A stretch of 64,000 nt of DNA. Source: BQOK01 sp048388525. GTDB lineage: Bacteria > Bacillota > Clostridia > Oscillospirales > Ruminococcaceae. The stretch is from contig NZ_DBGCTQ010000107.1 in assembly GCF_048388525.1 (NCBI RefSeq), positions 1-64,000 on the forward strand, in the 5' to 3' direction. Position numbers and translations under genes: made by a program. Below the pieces are notes generated by a model that searched no databases, was not told the origin of the DNA, and worked only from the letters and a program-made list of their open reading frames with translations. Below are positions 57,313-64,000 of the stretch, in pieces (positions within the stretch are counted from its first letter, which is position 1; every line of letters starts with the position of its first letter).

Positions 57313-58380
57313 TCAGGTCTTTTTGTGTTTGTAGACGAATTCCCGCTGGATCTGGAAGCTGATGAAAAACAAAAGCACGTCCACACAGATCTTGATGAGC
57401 ACCTCGCCGCCGGCGACCCAGTGGTATAATACGCTCACAAGCAGGGCGGAACAGGCCATCTGCACCACGGCCAGCGCAACGTACTTTGCGGCGGCCATGC
57501 CGTGCCCCTCTTTGCTTTTGAAGACCACCCTGTAGTTCAGCAGGTAATTGTAAGTGGCCGAGATGATCCGGGCCAGCACGGTGGGCACGGTGATGTACAA
57601 TGACACGGGCAGCATGCCGCCCAGCAAGGCGCAGAACAGGGTAAACAGGCAGATGTCGACCACACTGGAGGACAGCGAGGAGAAGAGGAATTTTCCGAAT
57701 ACAGCGTAGATGCGGGCAGAATCGCGCAGGGGATGGAAGTGGCTGGTACGGTTTTCCTCGATGTAGACGGTTTCGATGGGGACTTCCAGAATGGGAACCT
57801 CGTTTTCCTTGGTGTCGATGAGCATGTTGCTCTCGAACTCAAAGCGCTCGCCCTTGCTTTGAAGCAGCGCGCGCATATAGCCCGTGGGCACGGCCCGCAG
57901 GCCGGTCTGGGTGTCGCTGATGGTCAGGCCCACCAGGAAGCGGAAGACCCCGCAGGTGATCCGGTTGCCGAAGCTGGAGCGGGCGGGCACGTCCTTGCCG
58001 GAAAAATCCCGCACGCCCAGAACAAGGGAGTCCGGATGCTGGCACAAAGCCTCCATGACCCGCAGGATGCAGGCGGGGGTGTGCTGGCCGTCCGAGTCGG
58101 CGGTGACGCAGCCCACTGCGTTTGGCCAGGTGTTGAGGCAGTAATTGAAGGCGGTCTTGAGCGCGCGCCCCTTGCCCAGGTTGACCGCATGGCGCAGCAC
58201 CACGCAGCCGTGACGGCTGGCGGCGTCTGCAAAAAAAGGGGCGTATTCGGGGCCGCTGCCGTCGTCCACCAGGACGATGTTTTGGATGCCCGCGGCCTTG
58301 AGCTGCTCCAGCAGGCGGGGCAGCTTTTCGTCCGGCTCGAGGCTGGGGATGATGAGCGGCACTTGTTGGTAATCTTGCAT
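57313..58380 (-). CDS. GT2 glycosyltransferase fused to a GtrA-type membrane domain
   Basis: 355 residues. Residues 1-220 form a GT2 catalytic domain (IIPSLEPDEKL, VLVDDGSGPEYAPF, LGKGRALKTAFNYC, TADSDGQHTPACI, SDTQTGLRAVP). Residues 230-350 form a four-helix GtrA/DPMS domain ending IQREFVYKHKK. GtrA-like proteins are thought to flip lipid-linked sugars, so the fusion combines sugar loading and flipping (inference). ATG 58380 follows AAAGGG. Confidence 0.85.
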   Translation of the reverse strand: MQDYQQVPLIIPSLEPDEKLPRLLEQLKAAGIQNIVLVDDGSGPEYAPFFADAASRHGCVVLRHAVNLGKGRALKTAFNYCLNTWPNAVGCVTADSDGQHTPACILRVMEALCQHPDSLVLGVRDFSGKDVPARSSFGNRITCGVFRFLVGLTISDTQTGLRAVPTGYMRALLQSKGERFEFESNMLIDTKENEVPILEVPIETVYIEENRTSHFHPLRDSARIYAVFGKFLFSSLSSSVVDICLFTLFCALLGGMLPVSLYITVPTVLARIISATYNYLLNYRVVFKSKEGHGMAAAKYVALAVVQMACSALLVSVLYHWVAGGEVLIKICVDVLLFFISFQIQREFVYKHKKT

Positions 58381-58399
58381 GGACAAAAATCCCTTTCTG

Positions 58400-60550
58400 T
58401 TAGCGGGCCACGACGGCCAGGAAAGCGTTGAGCAGCGCACCGAGACCCACCAGGACCGCGGCGTACACGAGGCCATAGCTGCAGTCTGCCCTGAGGGCGA
58501 GGCGCTTTGGCCGCACCGAGAGCAGCAGGGGCAGCACCGGAAGGAGATAACGGCCCTGGAAGCCATAGATAACGGTGTAATAGGTGGGAGTCCAGGAAAT
58601 GCAGCCCACCACGGCAAGGCCGCAGCAGACAAGCGCAGAGAAAAGGCAGAGGGCTTTGGCGCGCCCGGGCAGAACGACCTGGTCCGGGCAGAGCCACGCG
58701 AGAGCCAGGAGGAGGTACAGTGCCGCCACGAAGGTCCAGGCAATGTTTAAATCTTTGCTGGTGTTGAAGTAGCTCAGGGTACCCCCCACCAGAGTTTTGA
58801 CGTAATGGTCGCCCAGCTCGACGAGGGAACGGACACACAGCTGCAAAGTGTCCAGCGGGTGGGAGAGAATATAGGGGAGGGTATAACACACCAGGTCCTG
58901 ATCGGGAAGGGAGGGGGCGGCCTCGCCGCCGGGGGCTTCAGAGGGAAAGACCTCCGGTGGCTCTGCCTGCTGTGCCTGGCTGGCGGGTTGGCTGCCGGCC
59001 AAGCCCTCTGCCGCCTGGCTGCTCACAGCGCCTTCAGCGGCCTGACCGCTGCTTTGGATGAACCCGCCCAAGGTGAGCCCGACCCCGCGCCCGGACAAAA
59101 ATGCCGCGAGGCACAGCACCACGAAGCCGGCCTTGAGCAGCCTGGAGTACCGCCCCAGCCGCACGGCGGGGATGAGGAACACCAGCGCGATCAACGGCAG
59201 ATACACGAGCTTGCTGGGGGCGATGACCACGCCCAGCACGGCCGGGAGGAGCAGCTGCTTCCAGCCCAGGCGCTCACGCGGGCCGAAGGCCAGATCCAGC
59301 ATGACCGCGGAAAATAGAAAGCACAGGGCCAAAAGGTTGGAATCCCGGCTGAAAGAGGCCGCCAGATGCAGGGTCATGGGCAGAAGGGCGGAGAGGGCGA
59401 ACACGGATTTTGCCACCGGCGTCCGCTTGACCGCCCAGGCAGCAAGAAAAGCAAAAAACAACAGATTTGCCAGCCGCCCGGCGAAGAGGGCCCCCACAAA
59501 CCCGACCCGCAGGTAAAAGCAGAGCAGCACCGCCGCGGAACTGACAAGATACAGGGTATAGCTGTTGTCGGCCTGGGGGGAATTGCGGTTGGGGGTCACG
59601 CCCCAGGCATCGGTATTGCGCTCGCCCGCAAGCTTTGCCATGCGCTGCCAGGTGAACACGGTGGTATAGCCGTCCTGCAGAAGGGGGTCCTGGTCCGAGG
59701 GGCGGTGCAGGGATTCGTGCAGGGGAACCTTGCCCACCGGCAGATAGGGGTTGTAGACCGAGCTTGCCAGGCTGAAGCTCTGGTTGATGTGAAACGTCTC
59801 GTCCGGCGCGGCATAGGGAGGAAGCACCAGGTTGTAGAGAAGCCCCAGCCCCAGGATGAGCAGGAACACCAGCCGGTGCAGCGGCAGCTTTTTGCCCGCA
59901 ACGAACCAGGTGGCGGCGCCGAGAAAGGCGATGCAGCCCAGGGCGATAAACCAGTAAAAGGCGGTGAGAAAACCGCCCACCCGCGCCTGCGTGCCCTTGA
60001 GGGCCAGGGTGCCGTTTACCGGTTTGCCGTCCGCTGTGAGGGAGACGCCGGCCGGCGCCCCCCCCTCTTCGTAGCCGGCCACAAGGCGGCCCTCGCCGGT
60101 GTAATGGGGGGTGAGGGTGACCCGGTAATGCCGCTGCCCGGCGCTGGGCAGTTCCACCGGGGCATCGAGCCCAAGGGTGGTGTAATAGGCGTCCCAGCCG
60201 TTGTAGATGTAGCGCAGCTCACCCTGGGAGCGGGCCAGCACCTTGCCGGTGTCCACGTCTTCCAGAACAAGGTCCAGGGTGCCCTCGGGGGGCGTTTGCA
60301 CATCCTGGGCGGCCAGCACAAAGCTGAGGGCATACAGATCGCGGTCACAGGTGAACTCCTGCACCAGCTGCTGTTCCACCGGCACATAGCTGTGGAACTG
60401 ATCGTTGATGGCCCAGCCCGAGCTCTTCTCGCCCTGGCCCCGGATGTTGGTGAGCCAGACGGCGGCAAACACGGAAAACGCCGCCAGGCACGCGAGAACG
60501 CACAGAAGGATGCGCCGGTGCTGTTTGAGCTGTGCGGTAAACTGTTTCAT
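58400..60550 (-). CDS. DUF2142 polytopic membrane protein
   Basis: 716 residues: an N-terminal helix (about 13-35), an extracellular beta-type region (about 45-195), and then some ten membrane helices with a large loop of low complexity (Ala/Gln/Ser/Glu rich, about residues 525-575). The motif LPPYAAPDETFHINQSFSLA is the DUF2142 hallmark, with the acidic pair of GT-C-like transferases. It probably attaches a lipid-linked sugar outside the membrane; the substrate is unknown. ATG 60550 is preferred because the TTG at 60604 lacks a ribosome binding site. Confidence 0.82.
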   Translation of the reverse strand: MKQFTAQLKQHRRILLCVLACLAAFSVFAAVWLTNIRGQGEKSSGWAINDQFHSYVPVEQQLVQEFTCDRDLYALSFVLAAQDVQTPPEGTLDLVLEDVDTGKVLARSQGELRYIYNGWDAYYTTLGLDAPVELPSAGQRHYRVTLTPHYTGEGRLVAGYEEGGAPAGVSLTADGKPVNGTLALKGTQARVGGFLTAFYWFIALGCIAFLGAATWFVAGKKLPLHRLVFLLILGLGLLYNLVLPPYAAPDETFHINQSFSLASSVYNPYLPVGKVPLHESLHRPSDQDPLLQDGYTTVFTWQRMAKLAGERNTDAWGVTPNRNSPQADNSYTLYLVSSAAVLLCFYLRVGFVGALFAGRLANLLFFAFLAAWAVKRTPVAKSVFALSALLPMTLHLAASFSRDSNLLALCFLFSAVMLDLAFGPRERLGWKQLLLPAVLGVVIAPSKLVYLPLIALVFLIPAVRLGRYSRLLKAGFVVLCLAAFLSGRGVGLTLGGFIQSSGQAAEGAVSSQAAEGLAGSQPASQAQQAEPPEVFPSEAPGGEAAPSLPDQDLVCYTLPYILSHPLDTLQLCVRSLVELGDHYVKTLVGGTLSYFNTSKDLNIAWTFVAALYLLLALAWLCPDQVVLPGRAKALCLFSALVCCGLAVVGCISWTPTYYTVIYGFQGRYLLPVLPLLLSVRPKRLALRADCSYGLVYAAVLVGLGALLNAFLAVVAR

Positions 60551-60616
60551 AAAGTGTATAAAAACCTTTCCGCAGTTTTGTTTTCGCGCAAAGTGATTTT
60601 TCAAAACGGGGGAGGT

Positions 60617-61297
60617 TCAGCCCTGGCCGTAATACGCGCCGGGACCGTGCTTGCGGAGATAGTGCTTATCCAGCAGATATTGATCCACCGGGGCGCCGCC
60701 CAGCGCGAGGGTGTGGTATGCCATCATGGCAACCTCCTCGAGAATGATCGCATGCTGGACCGCCGCCGCTGCGCTTTTGCCCCAGGTGAAAGGGCCGTGC
60801 CCTTTTACAAGGCCGGCGGGGATCGCGGCGTGCGCCGGGCAGGCCGCCGCCAGCACAAGGCCGGTATTGCGCTCGTACCCGGATTCGATCTCCTCCTGCG
60901 TGAGGGCGCGGGCGCAGGGCACCGGGCCGTAAAAGGTATCGGCGTGGGTGGTGCCGAGAGCCGGGATGCTGCGCCCGGCCTGCGCAAAGATGGTGGCCCA
61001 CCGGCTGTGGGTGTGCACTACGCCGCACACCTCGGGAAAGGCGCGGTAGAGCTCCAGATGGGTGGCGGTGTCGGACGAGGGGCGCAGCGTGCCTTCCACC
61101 ACTGCGCCGTCCGCAAGGCGCAGGACCACCAGATCGGCGGGGGTGAGGGCCTGATAATCGACCCCCGAGGGCTTGATGGCGAACACCCCGGCGCCCCGGT
61201 CTGCCTGGCTGGCATTGCCCCAGGTGGCCAGGCAGAGGTTTGCCTTGGGCAGCGCGAGGTTTGCCTTGAACACGGCCTGTTTCAGAGCTTCATACAT
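60617..61297 (-). CDS. L-ribulose-5-phosphate 4-epimerase (AraD-like class II aldolase)
   Basis: 226 residues of the class II aldolase/adducin fold, closest to AraD/UlaF/SgbE: LATWGNASQADR, FAIKPSGVDYQAL, the zinc histidines in VVHTHSRWATIFAQ and LGTTHADTFYGPVPCAR, the third His in KGHGPFTWGK, and a C-terminal Tyr-rich tail. It interconverts L-ribulose-5-P and D-xylulose-5-P. There are no arabinose genes nearby; it overlaps the KdsC-like gene by 8 bp, so it probably serves the sugar pathway of this cluster. Confidence 0.88.
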   Translation of the reverse strand: MYEALKQAVFKANLALPKANLCLATWGNASQADRGAGVFAIKPSGVDYQALTPADLVVLRLADGAVVEGTLRPSSDTATHLELYRAFPEVCGVVHTHSRWATIFAQAGRSIPALGTTHADTFYGPVPCARALTQEEIESGYERNTGLVLAAACPAHAAIPAGLVKGHGPFTWGKSAAAAVQHAIILEEVAMMAYHTLALGGAPVDQYLLDKHYLRKHGPGAYYGQG

Positions 61298-61814
61298 GGG
61301 AGGGTACCTCCGCGCCGAAGGCGGTTTTTAAAGTGGTTTCGAACAGGCCGGCGCCCCGCAGCAGATATTCCACCGCGCCCCGCACCGCGCCCTCGCCCCC
61401 CTTTTGGGGGCACACGTAATCGGCCAGGGCGACCACTTCGGGGGCGGCGTTGGCCGGGCAGGCCACAAAGCCGCACAGCTGCATGGCGGCCAGGTCGTTC
61501 CAGTCGTCGCCCACATAGGCGGCCTGTTCTTTGGAGAGGCCCTGCTCTGCCAGAAAGGCCGACAGATAGGTGCGCTTATCCTTGCAATTCTGCACGCACC
61601 ACTCGAGGTGCAGCTCGGCGGCCCGGCGGCGCACCGGCTCGCTCTCGCGACCGGTGAGGATCATGACCCGGATGCCTGCGGCGCGCGCCAGCACAAGGCC
61701 GGCGCCGTCCCGCACCGAGAACTTTTTCATTTCGTTCCCGGTGGAATCCAGGTAGAGCCCGCCGTCGGTCAGGGTGCCGTCCACGTCCAGCACCAGCAGC
61801 TTGATGGGCAGCAT
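61290..61814 (-). CDS. KdsC-like HAD IIIA phosphatase
   Basis: 174 residues: motif I LVLDVDGTLTDGGLYLDSTG, EMKKFSVRDGAGLVLARAAG, motif II ILTGRES, a conserved Lys in KDKRTYLSAFL, and motif IV YVGDDWNDLAAMQL. Close to KdsC, which dephosphorylates 3-deoxy-octulosonate-8-phosphate, and to related ulosonate phosphatases. ATG 61814 has AAAGGAG 8 bp upstream. It lies 5 bp after the aldolase fusion gene. Confidence 0.85.
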   Translation of the reverse strand: MLPIKLLVLDVDGTLTDGGLYLDSTGNEMKKFSVRDGAGLVLARAAGIRVMILTGRESEPVRRRAAELHLEWCVQNCKDKRTYLSAFLAEQGLSKEQAAYVGDDWNDLAAMQLCGFVACPANAAPEVVALADYVCPQKGGEGAVRGAVEYLLRGAGLFETTLKTAFGAEVPSHV

Positions 61815-61819
61815 CCGGC

Positions 61820-63373
61820 TCACTCCTTTTCGTAATGGCTGGGGGTGATGAAGCGCAGGTTGAGGCCCTGCGCGCGGATGGCCTTTGCCATGGCGGCGTT
61901 GTACTCAGACCCGCGGGGAGTGTGGTTCTTCATGCGCTTGTCGGCATAGTTTTCGCCGTCGGGGCCGTAGCCGTCGGCGCCCGCGAGGGCCGCCTCCCGG
62001 ATGCCGAGGTCCGCCAGAAGGTGCAACAGCATGACCAGGCTGTTGCTGCCGAGCTGGAAAGCGCCCGCCAGGCTGTTATAGTCGAGAACATAGTCCGCCT
62101 TGCCGGCGATGTTGGAGGTGGCGAGCACCGGGCAGGGCGGCGCGGCGAGCTTTTCGAACCGCTTGCCGCTGGTGAAAAAGGCATAGTCGGCGGAAAAATC
62201 CGCGGGGATAAAGTTGGCCGCGATTACCAGCGGCCGCTCGGCGGCGATGTAGGCCTCGATCTGAGATTTGTGGGTGCTGAGCGAGGCGCCGGGAGCAAGG
62301 CAAAGCACGGTGCGGCCCGCCAGCTTTTTTTGCAGGGAGGCGCGGGCCGCGGCGTCGTTGATCCGGTGGTCCTTGTAGGCCGCGTACAGCTCGTCTGCGT
62401 AGGAGGCATCGAACGCGGTCTTTTTTTCGGGCGCGATGCGGCTGAGCAGATGATTGATGTCCCGGTTGGAGAGATCGCCCTTGGAGAGGAAGTGCTCGGC
62501 GTAATTGCGGTGCAGGTTATAACGGGCCGAGAGAAAATAGGGGGGTGAGTAGCCCCAGGGTTCTTTTTCCCGGATGGGCAGAATGTGGTCCTGGATGGCG
62601 TCCAGCATACAGTCGATGTCGTACTGCTTGCCGAAATTCAGGTTCAGATAATCGGCCATGAGCTCGATGCACAGGTTACCGGGGGTGCGGCCCATGCCCA
62701 GAAGGCTGGCGTCCACCGTGACGTCCCGGCCTACCAGGTGCTTGTTCAAAAAGCTCTGGGCCAGGCTGAAGCTCTGGGCCATGTTCTCGTGCAGGTGCAG
62801 GCCGAGGGAGATGTCCTTGGCGAGGTTATTGTCGACCAGGCTGACGATGCGGTCCAGGTCCTGCTGGTGCATGCTGCCGAAGGTATCGACGATGGAGAAG
62901 GCAAAGGGGTGGAGCTTGTTCACCTGCTCCACCAGCCAGAGCACGCCCTCGTCTGAATAGCCCATGATGTTGATGGGGTTGCAGCTGATCTTATAGCCCT
63001 TTTCCTGGGCCTTGCGGCAGAACTCCAGGCCTTCGGTGATGTCGTAGTCATGGAAGGTGACCCGGATCAGGTCGATGCCGGTGCCGTCCCAGGGTTCGAG
63101 CTTGTCGATGTTGTAAAAGTTGTGCAGGGCCATGCCGCTGAACATCACGCCGCGCCGGTCGGCGGGCAGGATGCTTTTGAGTTCCTTGATGGTATTCCAG
63201 CGGGTGCGGTCGGGATCGTGGTCCACATTGCGCAGAAAGCCCACTTCCACGATGTCAACCCCGGCGCGGGTGAGGCTGGACACGATGTCGCGGATGTTTT
63301 CAAAGCCGAAGTTCCAGTCGTTGATATAGCCGCCGTCCCGCAAGGTGCAGTCCAGCAAACGGATGTTTTGCAT
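61820..63373 (-). CDS. DRE-TIM aldolase domain fused to an uncharacterised C-terminal domain
   Basis: 517 residues. Residues 1-290 are an HMGL-like/4-hydroxy-2-oxovalerate-type aldolase barrel: RLLDCTLRDGGYINDWNF, VDIVEVGFL, ISCNPINIMGYS and the metal site LGLHLHENMAQS. Residues 350-517 are a different domain (VLCLAPGASLSTHKSQIEAY, PLVIAANFIPADF, LGSNSLVMLLHLLADLG, ALAGADGYGPDGENYAD) that resembles the DUF115/MptE group of sugar-locus proteins. Its activity is not known. AAAGGA precedes ATG 63373. It is next to a KdsB-like cytidylyltransferase and a KdsC-like phosphatase. Confidence 0.8.
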   Translation of the reverse strand: MQNIRLLDCTLRDGGYINDWNFGFENIRDIVSSLTRAGVDIVEVGFLRNVDHDPDRTRWNTIKELKSILPADRRGVMFSGMALHNFYNIDKLEPWDGTGIDLIRVTFHDYDITEGLEFCRKAQEKGYKISCNPINIMGYSDEGVLWLVEQVNKLHPFAFSIVDTFGSMHQQDLDRIVSLVDNNLAKDISLGLHLHENMAQSFSLAQSFLNKHLVGRDVTVDASLLGMGRTPGNLCIELMADYLNLNFGKQYDIDCMLDAIQDHILPIREKEPWGYSPPYFLSARYNLHRNYAEHFLSKGDLSNRDINHLLSRIAPEKKTAFDASYADELYAAYKDHRINDAAARASLQKKLAGRTVLCLAPGASLSTHKSQIEAYIAAERPLVIAANFIPADFSADYAFFTSGKRFEKLAAPPCPVLATSNIAGKADYVLDYNSLAGAFQLGSNSLVMLLHLLADLGIREAALAGADGYGPDGENYADKRMKNHTPRGSEYNAAMAKAIRAQGLNLRFITPSHYEKE

Positions 63374-63458
63374 AGCATTGTCCTTTCTGCCGAATGGCAA
63401 GGGGGCGGCCCGCAGACGCCGCCGGGAAGGGTTATACCGCAAAAGGGGAAAGCGGGGG

Positions 63459-64000
63459 TCACACCGCCCCGCGTTCTTTCAAAATCTTGCACACCACATC
63501 CAGGTCCTTGGGGGTGTCTACCGAGACGGTCTTGTAGGGGGAGAGCACCGCGTGCACCGTGTGACCGTTTTCGATAAAGCGCATCAGGTCGTTTTCCTCG
63601 GCCTTTTCCAGCGCGCTTTTGGGGGTGGCGGCGTAAAAGGCCAGGGCCTGCTTTGAGAACAGCTGGATGCCGGTGATCTTTTCGTATTCGAAATCCAGTG
63701 TGCCCTTGGGGTAGGGGATGGGGCTGCGGCTGATCATGAGGATCTCGCGGCGGGCGTTGCAGGCTACTTTTTGGTTGGAGAAGTCGATCACATCCGCCGG
63801 GTGGTCCATGCGGTTGGTCACGCCCGCCACATAGAATGGGTCGGCGGGCAGCTCGGCCGGCAGGATCAGATCGAGCGCCCGCGGATCGATGAGAGGCTCG
63901 TCCCCCATGATCTGCAGATAGAGATCGGCGTCCAGGCGGGTGCTGACCTCGTGGATGCGGGCGGTGGGGGTGTCGTGGTCGGGGCTGGTCATGACCGCCT
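63459..64000 (-). CDS. KdsB/NeuA-like CMP-sugar cytidylyltransferase (5' end outside window)
   Basis: The frame is open to base 64000, and the visible 180 residues are the C-terminal three quarters. MTSPDHDTPTARIHEV corresponds to the KdsB 'MTSxxHxSGTDRIxEV' stretch, LYLQIMGDEPLIDP to 'VNVQGDEPLI', ILMISRSPIPYP to 'YFSRAPIPYP', and LEKAEENDLMRFIENGHTV to 'LExxEQLExLRxLExG'. This family activates Kdo or related ulosonic acids as CMP-sugars. The 'SGTDR' Thr-Asp is changed (TPTAR), so a different substrate than Kdo is likely (inference). Confidence 0.85.
   Translation of the reverse strand, partial: AVMTSPDHDTPTARIHEVSTRLDADLYLQIMGDEPLIDPRALDLILPAELPADPFYVAGVTNRMDHPADVIDFSNQKVACNARREILMISRSPIPYPKGTLDFEYEKITGIQLFSKQALAFYAATPKSALEKAEENDLMRFIENGHTVHAVLSPYKTVSVDTPKDLDVVCKILKERGAV

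Noticed and set aside
1..64000. CRISPR arrays, tRNA or rRNA genes, complete insertion sequences or prophage
   Set aside because: No regularly spaced repeats, no tRNA T-loop/cloverleaf signals, no rRNA-like stretches and no transposase or integrase frames were seen by reading; a tRNAscan and CRISPR search would settle it.

Overview
The window is a GC-rich stretch of a Firmicutes chromosome, most likely from a spore-forming anaerobic Clostridia of the Oscillospiraceae/Ruminococcaceae type. The evidence is spoIIR, addAB in place of recBCD, the gene order infC-rpmI-rplT, an rnc-smc-ftsY string, YqeG/YqeK/YhbY/RsfS, many clustered 4Fe-4S and flavodoxin proteins, AGGAGG-type ribosome binding sites and TTGACA/TATAAT promoters. 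The genus cannot be fixed from sequence reading alone.

Layout. (1) 1-2.7 kb: the tail of an HD-GYP protein, a DUF378 protein and a redox operon (ferredoxin-nitroreductase, ArsR regulator, EFR1 flavodoxin-ferredoxin). (2) 2.7-8.4 kb, minus strand: an NhaC-type antiporter, an aminotransferase and a RidA protein, then a PAS/HTH regulator with a PFL (UPF0210) and ACT-domain pair. (3) 8.5-13 kb, plus strand: Lrp/AsnC regulator, aminotransferase, DUF362 ferredoxin protein, ispE and spoIIR. (4) 13-18.1 kb: small membrane proteins, two XRE regulators, a peptidoglycan-binding protein, a TetR regulator and an HD hydrolase. (5) 18.3-25.2 kb: addB and addA. (6) 25.2-31.35 kb: an AT-richer accessory island of uncharacterised secreted, lipo- and membrane proteins around a PadR regulator, with a partial gene duplication, dispersed hairpins and two nearly identical palindromes, each placed between divergent promoters. 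(7) 31.4-54.5 kb, all plus strand: core information-processing and cell-envelope genes (infC to efp and an acidic zinc-ribbon protein). (8) 54.5-64 kb, all minus strand: glycosyltransferases and polysaccharide membrane proteins, followed by an AraD epimerase, a KdsC-like phosphatase, a DRE-TIM aldolase fusion and a KdsB-like cytidylyltransferase that runs off the window.

How the genes work together. The core block couples translation (IF3, L35, L20, S21, LeuRS, EF-P), RNA processing (RNase III, TrmFO, a SpoU-type methyltransferase), DNA repair and topology (DprA, TopA, SMC, endonuclease IV, AddAB), protein targeting (FtsY), nucleotide and NAD metabolism (RdgB, NadD, YqeK) and lipid/wall synthesis (PlsX, LCP). 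The two least explained parts are the PadR-linked island, which looks like a small regulon for envelope-exposed proteins, and the last 3.4 kb, which has the parts of a CMP-activated ulosonic-acid-like sugar pathway feeding the adjacent glycosyltransferases in an organism not expected to make LPS.
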